Notes: generated from the letters alone by a model not told the origin. 64,000 bases of DNA from Sinonovacula constricta (GCA_007844125.1 CM017572.1:32549764-32613763), one strand, 5' to 3'; shown: positions 14,327-24,551, counted from the first letter of the stretch. A program made the numbers and translations.

Positions 14327-16130
14327 TTAAAAGCAATGCAAGTTCTTGACTGTAAAAGGGTCAATTGCAAGCAATGCAGTACATCGAAGTATTCCCGGGT
14401 TGAAACCGTCTGCAATACATTTTCTGATAAGTTTTGTAAAGTGGTCAGAAAAGTTATTGAGACCCTTGATCTTCTTTAACTTGTATAAAACATTTCCATA
14501 AAATGCAGGATGGCTTATGCCTTTCTGCATAAGTGTTTTTATACTGCTATTATACTTAGAAGCAATAAAATCATTGCGGTGAAAGAATTTTGAAAACGCC
14601 TTTCTTAATCTATGAAAACGAAAGCCTTGCTGTAACAGTTTAGAAGAAATAAACAGGTTTCTAGCATTGAAATCTTCTACTTTAGTACAAACTCGTGCAA
14701 ACCTTGTAAGTTGTGGTATGTAAATACCATAGGGGGTAGCACGAGGTGAATCACCATCATGGTATGGATAATTCACAATACTAAAGTTGAAATCATCTCT
14801 CTTGTCATAGATTTTAGTAGAGACGTTTTCATTGGAAATATTGATCTCAATGTCTAGAAATGCTGCATTTAAATGTCAGTTATTTGCTTTATTAAGGGTA
14901 AGTTCTGGAGGGTAAATCAGATGGATCATTTGAGAAAAGAAAGGATTATCTATAGTTAGAATATCGTCAAGATAGCGTGACGTTAAATTGAAAGCCTCTA
15001 TAATGTGGCTTTGGTTTGAAGGGGATAAAGTTAACATGAAATCACGTTCAAAGCAGTATAAAAACAAATCTGCAATTAATGGTGCACAGTTGGTTCCCAT
15101 AGGGATACCAATTACTTGTCTAAATAAAGTGTCACCGCATTTTATGTAAATATTGTCTAATAGAAAACGTAAAGCTTCACAAACATCCGTGCAAGTCCAC
15201 ATAGTAAACTTTTCTAAGAATGTGTTGGTAAAAAAAGCATTACTTTCATGACATGCAATATATAGACGTTGCTCTCGAGCAAATGTTTTCTCAATAAGAG
15301 CAATCAATTTGGTCTTAATTAAATCATGAGGTAAAGAAGTGTACAGCGTAGAGAAATCGTAAGTATTAACTGCAGAGCAATGGAAGTTTAAAGTACGAAA
15401 CTTGTCTAAGTCTTCTGAAGAATTTTTAATAGACCAAAAAATGTTAATTCCTGAATTTTCATACACTTTTTCACAATATTTAACAACGTGATTGCGAACG
15501 GCTGTAAGGCAAGACGTAAGTAGTTTAGATATGTGAGTGGTGGTGCTAGAGCTGGCATTAGCTATGAATCGTGACTTGTATGGTGTTTTGTGAAGCTTAG
15601 GAATCCAGTACAAGGAAGGAAGTTTTTCTTGCTTTGTTTCTATTTTGATATTGAAATTATGCAATATCTGTTTATGTTTGTCAATGACTGTCTGAAAGTC
15701 AAGGTTGGTGCAAGAGTAAGAACTGGTGGTGGATAACTCAGCACTCAGTATATTTTTGTAATAAAGTCGTCAGACAAAAATTATGTTGTTTGAAGCTTTG
15801 TCTGCAGGTACAAGTACAAATTTATCGTGAATATTCTGAAAGGACTGTTTTAGATGTTTTAAGTGATAAAAAGGTTTCTTAGGTATACTAGAAGGATGGG
15901 AGCGGTAGAATTTAACGCGATTTTTTATTATCTTAAAAATGGCTTTCTATCAAGTATTAAGTGCTACTGTATCCGTGTTTTCTCTCTTACACCAGCGATC
16001 GGCAAACAGATTAATTGCATCAGAAATTTCTTTGCAACAAAGGTCAAAATCTATGTCATCTGGCAGGCGATATTTCGGGCCCTTAAAGAGTAATTTTCTC
16101 AATTTGTAGTCATCGATGATGTTTAAAAAT
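14327..16130 (-). pseudogene. Naiad reverse transcriptase domain with in-frame TGA codons
   Basis: One minus-strand frame stays open from about 16130 to a TAA at 14327-14329 except for TGA at 15950, TAG at 15947, TGA at 15770 and TGA at 14876. Visible RT motifs, in order: PADKASNNIIFV just before the 15770 TGA; LPSLYWIPKLHKTPYKSRFI; motif A around YDFSTLYTSLPH; motif B GIPMGTNCAPLIADLF; and motif C RYLDDIL with the catalytic Asp pair. A C-terminal thumb-like region follows to the TAA. The 15770 TGA follows FV and precedes RLYYK, where related RTs commonly have Cys. The 14876 TGA lies in the LNKANN segment before AAFLDIEI. The TAG marks this copy as damaged. The enzyme would copy element RNA at the target. 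Confidence 0.8.
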
Positions 16131-16690
16131 CCCAGTAATGATATGGCCAGAAGGTAAATAACAGAAAGGTGAAGTGGAACAGTTACAAGAATCTTGAGAA
16201 GGGTCATTTAGGTTAAGGTCTGCTACTGTTTGGTTGTAATTAAAAATAAGACCTCTAATGGGTTTTTTGTACTTATAACAAATCATTGGGTTTTCTTTGT
16301 TTTCGAAGTAACACGGGATTTTATTGATGATATTTTTGTCCCGAAAGATACTAGGTAAGTCGATAAAATCAATCCCTTTATTAATGTATTTGATTTTCAT
16401 GAAATGTCGTTTATGTTGAGACTGTTTATCTATATGAGGTCTTAAAGCATGGGTAGTATACTTTTGAATGATGGAAGCCACCTCATATAAAGGATGAGTA
16501 CGTAAATATATTTTATCTGCCTCATTGTCCAAAATAACTAGTGATTTCAAGGGTAGATTGGTAACTGTACAAAGTAAGGCGTGAATACCAGATCGAATAT
16601 AAAGTGTGTTCAGATCTTGAATAGAAACTGTTTTCCTAAATCTGCGCTTAAGATTATGATTTTTTTCTAATTCCATGAGACCGTCGTTTG
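16110..16690 (-). pseudogene. Naiad linker region with CxC motif, between endonuclease and RT
   Basis: This part reads in another minus frame than the flanking domains, so a frameshift lies near 16690 and another near 16125. It contains SCNCSTSPFC followed by LPSGHIITG, the CxC-type linker expected between the N-terminal endonuclease and the RT in Naiad elements. The RT frame then picks up at LNIIDDYKLRKLLFKGPKY. The junction residues match well across both frames, which supports simple indel damage rather than separate genes. Confidence 0.7.
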
Positions 16691-17478
16691 CGCTTGCGTA
16701 AAGATAGAATACTAAAGATGTCAATGTTCGAATTTTTAGAAATATTGCCCGCCTGATAAATATTGTCATTAAGACCGAGTGGAAATGGAGTCTGAAGTTT
16801 TTTAATCCAATCAAGTTCGGCACTGTTTCTGGCCTGTAATTTAAATCCTTTAGAAACATCGTCATCGAAAACAATTTTTTGCAAAGGTTGTATGTTCACA
16901 TATTTTAAAGAATGTCCTGTAGTTAGAAAATGATTATAAAGGTAGTTCTTAAAACGACGAGCGTTACGGATTTTATATGAATGTCCTCGAAATCTTATTT
17001 TAAGCGCCCGCCCCGTTTGTCCAACGTACTGCAGTTTACAGTTAGGATGGTTTCATGTTATAACATAAATTATGTTGTTACTTTGTCAATCAACATCACA
17101 AGGTAAGGAAATGTTAAATGTACGGCCATTTACAGTAGACTTGACAGTGGAGTTACAGTTAAGGAATCTACATGTACTACATCTTGTATAATTACACTTG
17201 TAGATATTAAAGTACACATTATGTCCACTTTGCATTTGTGCGGGGGAATTCTTTACATTACTACTAGGAACGTTACGTAAAATACACGACTGCCGAAGAA
17301 ATAAATTACTCGAATTGGAAATATAAACCCGGGAAGACGGGTGTAATTTTATTGGTGAAATATTGACAGTGACTCTTCTAGAAAATATATCATCAGAACC
17401 ATGAGCCAAATGCACAGTAGACACATTATGCAATTTTAAGGGAGAAATATTTATGTTTGGTTTTAGTAGTCTGTTCAT
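16654..17478 (-). pseudogene. Naiad N-terminal region and GIY-YIG endonuclease with two in-frame TGA codons
   Basis: Starting from the Met at 17478, the frame shows an internal duplication (INISPLKLH and VNISPIKLH), then a Cys-rich stretch (KCNYTRCSTCRFLNC), then the endonuclease: NIIYVIT, QYVGQTGRALKIRFRGH, NHFLTTGHS and AELDWIKKLQTPFPLGLND. These are the two tyrosine motifs, the conserved Arg, the His and the Glu/Trp segment of Penelope-type GIY-YIG nucleases. TGA codons at 17086-17088 and 17053-17055 lie 11 codons apart. The second directly follows YVIT, where Penelope-type endonucleases have a zinc-binding Cys. No other stop interrupts the frame down to the frameshift near 16690. The domain nicks target DNA for integration. 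Confidence 0.8.
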
Positions 17479-17638
17479 GGTTGTTTTATTTCAAGTAAAA
17501 TAAACCTAAGTCCAAGGTATGTCAAAAGAAAATATACGTAACAATCCTGATAGGATGATAGGATGACAACATAGATCACATGCACGGGGAGATTTTTTAC
17601 GACCGCCACACTGCACAAGCAACACTGTTGTGATTATG

Positions 17639-17684
17639 AATAGGTAAATAAGAAAAGGTCCTATCAAAATGTTCACAGATATTT
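17639..17684 (-). repeat. 46-bp partial terminal repeat, 5' side of the Naiad
   Basis: This matches the outer 46 bp of 13492-13735 in the same orientation with a few mismatches. Host non-LTR sequence resumes immediately at TGAAGCAGCTCTCTGAAC, so it marks the right boundary of the insertion. Confidence 0.75.
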
Positions 17685-18130
17685 GAAGCAGCTCTCTGAA
17701 CTTTTTCCGTGCTGACTTGCATCTTGTTGTTACAACGAGCTCACATCCACCTCCAGATGACAACATATCATGAAGGTAGCAGAAGTCTGTTACTACTTCA
17801 AGCTTTTCCTCACCGACTGTAACCTCTGGTAGTGGCCTACCATCAATGGTACGAGCAAGTCCATTACAGCGAGGGCACTTGTAGTTAAGAACAAGCTTGA
17901 GGGGTCTTTTACTTCCACTACACTTCTTATGTACCCAACCAGAGCAATTTGAGCCGATAATGGAGTTTCTGCCTGTACCATTGAAACAGACACCACATGG
18001 ATACTTTCTAGATCTTCTTAGGGTATCCTGATTTGGACTGGAGATCGTTACCTTTGTCTTATTCATGCTGACTCTGAGCTCTTTCTCCTCCATACTCATC
18101 TTCTATGTGGCAACTCTTTCCAGCAACGAT
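17685..18130 (-). pseudogene. Middle fragment of the same non-LTR retrotransposon ORF, with a PHD-like zinc cluster
   Basis: On the minus strand this reads MEEKELRVSMNKTK, then a PHD-finger-like cluster (CGVCFN...C..WVHKKCSG...YKCPRC), then PEVTVGEEKLEVVTDFCYL and KKFRELLQ up to the Naiad border. This order is familiar from invertebrate non-LTR RT ORFs. A TAG replaces an expected Trp just upstream of the first Met, and similarity fades at about 18130, so the element is 5'-truncated. Translation resumes across the Naiad at 13491 (ITTRGRLYTSYIRP). Confidence 0.7.
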
Positions 18131-18332
18131 AGTGTTTCCCTTCATTCCTATTTAATGGCAGATATATGTGAATAAGCTATGTTCACCAGGTATGATCAGG
18201 TGGTTGTCAGATGTAGTATTACAGCAGATGAAGACAGGGTGAGTTCTACAATAACACATTATCGCCTAAAAATAACTAACTATACGTTCTGAAGAATGTC
18301 AAAACTTTTTAACAAATTCAACGAACATATAT
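18131..18332. other. Short spacer between the non-LTR fragment and the transposon array
   Basis: No gene or repeat recognised. It ends in ACATATA, the TA-rich target next to the first transposon copy. Confidence 0.5.
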
Positions 18333-18339
18333 AGGAGAT

Positions 18340-18450
18340 TTTGGGAATCCCCGTAATGGCGTCATTCTTGCGCATGCGCAATGACTGGCCGTCAATTAGT
18401 CGGCCATTCGCCATTGTTGTCACTCGTTGACCCGTAAAGATTGAAAGGTC
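18340..18450 (+). promoter_or_regulatory. Left-end promoter region of copy 1 (NRF1-like palindrome, mutated CRE)
   Basis: It lies upstream of the SWIM-gene ATG. It contains the 14-bp palindrome TTGCGCATGCGCAA at 18368-18381, which matches the NRF1 consensus, and CGCCATTGTT, which resembles a YY1 site. The CRE palindrome found in copies 2 and 3 reads TGGCGTCA here, so one base has changed. No TATA box is seen. Confidence 0.5.
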
Positions 18451-18729
18451 ATGGAAGAAAAGGAACCGGAAATTTTGACGGACGGAAGTGTCTATTTACG
18501 TTCGAGGACTTGAGAGAGAAGGAAGAGAACGGTATTTCACAAAGCTGAAGTACGAAAAGGGACAGAAAACTCTCCCCGATCCCTACAAAATACCACTGGA
18601 TAAATGGAGCCGTGACCTTACCAAACGGCCGAGCGTAGATTTTGGACAGCTTTACACATACCTCATCTTGAGTCCTGCTCTATTTAGTCCTACCACAATG
18701 AAAAACTACAAGAGTCTCGAAGCGTACAG
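18451..18729 (+). pseudogene. SWIM-YqaJ gene exon 1, copy 1 (4-bp insertion)
   Basis: Same exon as 27237-27511, but GACGGACGG replaces GACGG near 18480. This shifts the frame and produces a stop about 20 codons after the ATG at 18451. The intact peptide resumes out of frame (YVRGLEREGRERYF). The donor ACAG|GTATAT is unchanged. With this start the downstream protein cannot be made, although an internal start in exon 4 remains possible. Confidence 0.75.
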
Positions 18730-19074
18730 GTATATTTAAAATAAACATTTTCAGTTCATAATATAGCTTTAAGTTATCGAAGCATAAACTTACATTTTTT
18801 GCAACTTAGTCCACCAGCATTGACACCGTTTTCTTAAACTTTCGAACTGATACATTCAATTAATCGATTTTGTTTTTATTAATCTTATTTCCACCATATA
18901 CTTAAAATTGCATTTCATCCTTTATTCGTCTATTATGAAAGTGAAATAAATACAGATAGGTCTACTCTAGGTAGACAGATGAAGATATGATACACACATT
19001 CAGTTTTTTTTTACTTTAATAGCTTTGCATGTATGTTGTTGTTTTTTTCTCAGTAATTTTGTATATCTTTTCAG

Positions 19075-19257
19075 GTACGTAGAGAGTCGTCATCTGCAAG
19101 TTGTATTCTACTATGATGTAGAAGACAGTCCTTACTGCTTCCTCCGTGCAGCTGTGACGCCCTCCATGCGGACAAGAGACGAGCCACATCAAGCCTGGGT
19201 CTGCATTGAGAAGGAAACTGCCAATATCTAATGTGCACACTGCACATGTATGGCAGG
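19075..19257 (+). pseudogene. SWIM-YqaJ gene exon 2, copy 1 (premature stop)
   Basis: Acceptor TTTTCAG|GTACG and donor GCAGG|GTATGTG are intact. The exon encodes YVESRHLQVVFYYDVEDSPY and the first half of a SWIM zinc finger (CAHCTCMAG). A TAC codon just before this motif has become TAA (19229-19231), truncating the protein. Copies 2 and 3 keep TAC. Confidence 0.75.
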
Positions 19258-19708
19258 GTATGTGCAAAATCACAGTTTTGTTTTAGTGATTGCTGATGTT
19301 CTTACTGCACTTACAATAACAGCAAGGGTCACATCAAGAGAAATTTGGTCATTCTAGATAACAAATGCCACCAAAACGTGATTGTTAAGTGCCCCTATCT
19401 TTATAGATTGTAACAAACACATTTTCTTCACCTGTCAGCCAACATCTTAATAATAATGGTTGTGCATTAGTGTGTGAAATCAGTAAATATATATGCACAA
19501 GTTTATATCTTCTTGACCATACTTAATTTACATAATATTAAAAAATTTAAAAAGAATTATCTCGTGAATAAGTTTATTATTTAGTTTCAGGTACATGACA
19601 AATGCAAAAAAAACAAAGTAGATTGGATTTATATGTTTTGTGTTGTCTTAATTTGTTCGGATTTACAACGTCATTATTTGTTTATCTCAATTATCTTTAC
19701 TACTTTAG

Positions 19709-19835
19709 ATTGGGAGAAACATGCAGCCATGTAGCAGCCATACTCTTTAAGGTGGAGAGAGTAGTCCGATGGCAGTACACAGAAAAGTCTTCCACTGATG
19801 TGGGCCGAATGTGGAATCAACATTTCAAAGAGCAG
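19709..19835 (+). pseudogene. SWIM-YqaJ gene exon 3, copy 1 (lost splice donor)
   Basis: Encodes LGETCSHVAAILFKVERVVRW, the second half of the SWIM finger (CxC...CxH with exon 2). The 3' donor GTAAGT of copies 2 and 3 has become GAAAGT here, so normal splicing into exon 4 should fail. The acceptor is intact. Confidence 0.75.
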
Positions 19836-20375
19836 GAAAGTTACTCCCTTTTTAGACTGTCAGATGTATAAACATTACATGTATATAACAACAATAAAAC
19901 ACCAAATCTTGCAACTATGCTTGTGTACTTATCATCAAATTAATGAGTATTTTCAATTGATAATTTTTTTTTCATTAATTCTTTTTGCAAGAACCCTAAT
20001 AAAAAAGAAAGAACACACATTTTGTTTCTTTGTAAACAGTCTAAAGGGAATTATGTATCAATAGAAAGAATTCCATTAAATAATTCCATCAAGATATCTG
20101 AATAAAATTTGTAGTTAACTGAAGTGAAAGCAAAATACCTTTTGTCACATTTCAAAAATTTATATTTGTAATAACATTACAATTACATAAACAAATGAGG
20201 AGTAAGTATGCATCTTGATGTTGAATTGACCAAGAATTGTTAGTATTTGTAATTTTCTTTGCCCAGTGGAATACTTAAACAGCCCGTGCCAAACATACCC
20301 TCATTGTGATATATACATGTACTTTACTTTCTGTAGATGTTAATCATGAGCCTGAAATACCTTTTATTGTTTTAG

Positions 20376-21578
20376 GTTGATCCTAGCCCAGTTACAAAAA
20401 TGCAGCACCTGTTTGGAAGCAGAAAAAAGATAGTTGAGTCAGTGACGCCAACCAGTAGAGATCCTCTGCCATCTTGTGATGACCTGAAGGCACTGTATGC
20501 TGTCTGTCCTGATGCATCATTCTTCAACTTAATTCCGCCAGTTTTTCCAGAACAACAACAGAAGAAACAACACCTCACAGAAGAACCCCTGCCTCTTCTG
20601 CCATTAAGTTTGTTGGAAGAAAAAAACAAAGAATTGTGTGAAAAGGACTTAAAGCATAGGGTAGAGTGTATACAAAGTTCAACAGAAGTCACATCACAGC
20701 AGATAATAACACTTTTTAACAAAACAAAGACACAAAACATATCAACTCTTTGGTATAGACACAGAGCTGGCAGAATAACAGCATCAAAGGCTCATGACAT
20801 TATAACAAGAAAGGAAACAACCTGTCCAGACAACCTTGTGATGCGTGTTGCAGGCTACAAGTCCTATGACCTAAGCAAGAAAGATGGTGTTAAGTGGGGA
20901 CTTAAGAATGAAGCCAGTGTGAGAGACATGTATGCAAAACATGTCAATGTCCAATACCAAAACTTCAGCTGTGACACATCTGGGTTTCTTGTTAGTGACA
21001 AAAACCCATTTTTTGGAGCAACAGCTGATGGTGTCATCAGTTGTAATTGCTGTGGGATTGGAACACTAGAGATAAAGTGTCCCTTTAAGCACAGATCTGT
21101 GATGGCACAAAATGCTGCAAAAGAAGACAAGGACTTCTGTCTTGATGAACATTTAAATCTCAAGCGTACTCACAGGTATTACACGCAAGTGCAATTCCAA
21201 ATGATGGTGTTTGATGTGCAATACTGTGACTTTGTCGTTATGACACAGCCGTCAGGTACACCAGTGTTAGTTATAGTTAGGGTTGGTCGGGAAGGTGACT
21301 TCTTGGAGAAGCTGCAGAGAAAGTGTTCTGCCTTTCTGAAGGATAATCTGCTTCCTGAGCTGCTTACTTCCAGACTGAAAGATAAGCAGATGTCAAATCC
21401 AACAATTGAACAATATGAACAATTGCAGCGTTGGTGCATCTGCAAGGAACCTGAATATGGAAAGATGATAATGGGTTCACATGAGGGCTGCCAAATTGGT
21501 TGGTTTCACTACAGATGTGTAGATGTAAAACGTAAGCCCCGTGGAAAATGGCTGTGTCCAAGGTGTAAACATGATTAG
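20376..21578 (+). CDS. YqaJ-type exonuclease domain + PHD finger (exon 4, copy 1), intact
   Basis: This exon stays open for 400 codons, with an internal ATG at 20400 that would give 392 aa. The first ~100 residues are of unknown fold. A YqaJ/lambda-exonuclease-like core follows: LWYRHRAGRITASKAHDI, NPFFGATADGVI with the metal-binding Asp, LEIKCPF (the E-x-K pair) and YYTQVQFQMMV with the conserved Gln. The C-terminus is an ING-like PHD finger (WCICKEPEYGKMI, GWFHYRC, RGKWLCPRC) in which the expected third zinc-ligand Cys is missing (MIMGS instead of MIGC). YqaJ enzymes are two-metal nucleases; PHD fingers of the ING type bind histone H3 tails. Its role in transposition is inferred. Exons 1-3 are damaged in this copy, so expression is uncertain. 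Confidence 0.8.
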   Translation, partial: VDPSPVTKMQHLFGSRKKIVESVTPTSRDPLPSCDDLKALYAVCPDASFFNLIPPVFPEQQQKKQHLTEEPLPLLPLSLLEEKNKELCEKDLKHRVECIQSSTEVTSQQIITLFNKTKTQNISTLWYRHRAGRITASKAHDIITRKETTCPDNLVMRVAGYKSYDLSKKDGVKWGLKNEASVRDMYAKHVNVQYQNFSCDTSGFLVSDKNPFFGATADGVISCNCCGIGTLEIKCPFKHRSVMAQNAAKEDKDFCLDEHLNLKRTHRYYTQVQFQMMVFDVQYCDFVVMTQPSGTPVLVIVRVGREGDFLEKLQRKCSAFLKDNLLPELLTSRLKDKQMSNPTIEQYEQLQRWCICKEPEYGKMIMGSHEGCQIGWFHYRCVDVKRKPRGKWLCPRCKHD

Positions 21579-21765
21579 TGATGTGTTTGATTTGTAATTA
21601 TTGAGGTCATAATATAGAATTCTTGGACTGTCATTGCTGTCGTGTTTTTACAAAATTTAAATATCTGTGATATCATCTTCAATATTTCACCTCTTACTTC
21701 CTGTTGTTGTTTGAGAGAAGCAGACGTGTTTAAGGTTCTTAATTTGACATGCCATTTCCATTATT

Positions 21766-22669
21766 CAGGGTTGGCAAAATGCCGGCAAATATGAGTATTT
21801 TCCATGCCGGCGGTATTTACCAGCAAATACTGGTTGATTGAATTGACCAGTCTGGAATATATACAATATTCCCTATTATCTTCATTCATATGGATAATAT
21901 CAAGTTTACCCATCAATTGCCATTTTATTTATACTTAAGTTTTACACTTTATTCATAATAAATAAATATTTAAGGGGCTTTGGCACTAACCACTGTCTTG
22001 CAGTTAATGCATTTAGCATTAGTCTTGTTGTCTTGGTCTACAATGGCAAAAAAGTTCCAGACTGGATCCTTTGGCTTCATAGTGAATAGTAGCTTGGTAA
22101 TAGTGGGGAGTGCAGTTATAGAAATGATGATGACAAGAGAATTTCTGTCTGTTATAAATGTAACTCAAGAATGAAGCCATACAGATGACACTGTAGCTCA
22201 TGTCATACCAATATACAACCACTTGCTTGCACCTAGACAAATTGTCTAGGTAATTTATGACACTTTACTGTTGTCTTTGTTGCCCCTAGCTATTACAGCC
22301 CCATGTTTGAAACCTGTTGTTTTAATTGTCTAGACAATATGGCTTCGCTTGTTAAATGTCAATAGCAAGGTGCACAGGTGAATTTGCATTAATTTCTCAC
22401 CTGCTGTATTTTAGGTTCTAAGTAAAAAAAGACAGTTATTTAAAAATTAATTTTACCCTATGTGCTTATAATGATCACCTGATATGATATTTAAATAAAA
22501 TGTCTGAGTAATTGAATTATTATTATGATTATACATTAATAACTGTCAACTAAATTGAGATTTCTGTAGTATTTTAAGGCAAACAACCTCATCTTTGTAG
22601 TATTTGCCACTTTGGGGAGTATTTTCCAGGCCGGTAAATACCGGGAGTGGTATTTACCGCCCAACCCTG
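21766..22669. mobile_element. Nested non-autonomous hAT-like element (copy 1)
   Basis: 904 bp with terminal inverted repeats CAGGGTTGG...CCAACCCTG and a perfect 8-bp target duplication CCATTATT (21758-21765 and 22670-22677), the hAT hallmark. The inner ends have GCCGG-containing subterminal repeats related to TATTTACCGGC. No transposase ORF is present. It lies between the two convergent genes of the host transposon. Confidence 0.9.
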
Positions 22670-23564
22670 CCATTATTTTACATCACAATATAAATGATTG
22701 TACTAGTAATAAAAGTACATGGATAGACCAATGCCATGAATATATATTTTAGCATTTCTGAATAAAACATTGGTGTTTATTTCCTATTTATTTTATTGTA
22801 TAGGAAATATGTGATGCAAGAGAAGTCATTTGCTGTCTTTTCAATAAAAGTTATTTTGAAGTTTGTCATTGTTTTGCTTATTTGTGTTTCCCTTATTGGT
22901 AGCAATACAGAATAAGAGTTTTAAAGTAAAATTTCAACTTTCTTTCATGCAGTTTTTAATTACATATTTTATTTCAATGAATGATCTCTGTTAAGAGAAA
23001 CAAAAACAAAAAAAAAGTGTAATGTAAATCCTTTATTATCTTGATATGCACATGTGACATGGTAACAAGCATACTAAAGCTAAGAAATTAAAAGAATACA
23101 CACAATATAACAGTTGTATTATTTAATACCCTTGTTTACCTTACTGCTCTATGCCTATACATCACCATTTGACTAATGAAAAGTTACCTGCATATAATCA
23201 TGCTTAAATTAATCATGAAACTTTTAACATAATGAAAAATAATACTAGTAATTCAGATGGAAGTTTAAGTTCACTTTACATATATTTTTCATGCTAATCA
23301 GTTTTAAACTCCCATTAAAGCAACAAATACAATAATAGTTCAAATTAAGGTCACATCCCTTTAGAGAGGGGCATCTCCAAGTGGAGTAATGTGACTGCTG
23401 TAGGGTAAAAACGTTATCCAGAACAAACATTGCATATAATATATATGATAACACATAGATTTTCTGGATAGCCCGCATACTTCCTTTATGTGGGTAACAA
23501 ATGACCCCTTACAATTTAGTGTTGGCAACAACACTCAATGTCTACATTATTTATAGAGTATACT

Positions 23565-24551
23565 TCAAGACACCAGACTGGGATGTAGATTGACAATGCC
23601 AGCACAAATAGTCATTATACTATCAGCATGAGGCACAATATTTGAATGCATCTTCTCGCTTAATATTCTGAAGTTCTTTAAACGTTCCATTGCTCTTTCA
23701 ACATGAATGCGCACATTTGAGATTTTTCTTCCTTTCTCCACATCTCGTGCACTCAGTTGCATTTTCCCTCAGGTAAATGCTGGGATAACAAGCTCTGCAC
23801 CTAACTCGTTAAGTTCATCAGAGATGAGGAAGCCACGGTCGGCCAGCACAACATTACCATGCTCAATAAAGTTAAAATATCCACAGTCATTTGCTAATAT
23901 CTTGTCTGAGGTTTTTCCGGGGTAAGCCTGTGATATAAAGGACACAGACCCTGCAGGTGTTATGCTGACAAAGAACTTTAAAGTATGTGCATGTTTGTAA
24001 GTGCTGTAGGTAGCATTTCTGGCTGCAAAGTCTGCTGGACTGTCAATGAATACTTCTGTGCAGTCGATTATCGATACGCACTTTGGAAAAGTATCCTTGA
24101 AGCATTGTGGACGTGTCCGAATAATTTCTTCATGTCTTGGCCAGCGAATTAAAAATACCAGCCTTTTGGCCAGAACTGGTACTGTAGCATCTATGTATGA
24201 AGTGACAGATGTCTCTGACACTCCAAACCTAAAGGCAAGGTCCTTCTGGGGTGAATTAAGCCTTATTTTCATCAAAGTCAGGAGAAGAATATCTGCAGCT
24301 GTCATCAGGGTTGACTTGGGCAAAATGTCCTCAACATACCCAAGAAGCCACTGGTAACATGCTGTAGATGGCAAACCAGTGTAAAATTTAACCTCCTCTT
24401 CTGACAGCTGATTAAATCGGAGCTTGGTGGTTGTGTTCCTCAACGCGTCGTTCTCCAGAGTCAGTCTGTTGAGCTCCTGCATGACTTGCTTGGTCTTGAT
24501 ATTGGCCTCTGCTAGTAGTTTTATGCAGGTGTCGTGACGACCCCCCTTTGT
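23565..24551 (-). pseudogene. THAP-DDE transposase exon 3 (catalytic), copy 1: stop codon and frameshift
   Basis: Same exon as 40896-41881. Coiled-coil-like start, then a DDE_Tnp_4 core with first Asp in SIIDCTEVFID, second Asp in VVLADRGF, and Glu in RIHVERAMERLKNFRI. A TGA at 23769-23771 replaces AGA in PAFTRGK, cutting the protein before the catalytic Glu. One extra G near the exon start shifts the frame relative to the splice site. Copy 2 carries the same lesions. Confidence 0.8.

Larger units (their letters stand above)
13492..17684 (-). mobile_element. Penelope-like retroelement, Naiad type (N-terminal GIY-YIG + C-terminal RT), selenoprotein-type
   Basis: Read on the minus strand the element runs: partial terminal repeat (17639-17684), short leader, N-terminal region, GIY-YIG endonuclease, CxC linker, reverse transcriptase, SECIS hairpin, full terminal repeat (13492-13735). 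The N-terminal endonuclease plus CxC linker is the defining order of the Naiad clade of Penelope-like elements; canonical Penelope elements have the endonuclease at the C-terminus. The incomplete repeat at one end and full repeat at the other match the pseudo-LTR layout of Penelope-like elements. The copy is degenerate (two frameshifts, one TAG), but catalytic motifs survive. In-frame TGA codons at 17086, 17053, 15950, 15770 and 14876, plus the SECIS, point to a selenoprotein-coding lineage, as reported for clam Naiads. It sits inside a non-LTR element. Confidence 0.85.

Noticed and set aside
20372..20740. Minus-strand frame opposite the YqaJ exon
   Set aside because: Antisense shadow of a well-supported exon; the same applies to the minus frames at 20864-21163 and 21179-21445 and their counterparts in copies 2 and 3.
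23769..23771. TGA in transposase exon 3 of copies 1 and 2 considered as another selenocysteine codon
   Set aside because: Copy 3 has an Arg codon (AGA) at this place, homologues would not have Cys here, no SECIS was found downstream, and the copies carry other frameshifts. It is ordinary decay.
24046..24357. Plus-strand 103-codon frame inside transposase exon 3
   Set aside because: Antisense of the conserved DDE coding sequence; conserved among copies only because the exon is.
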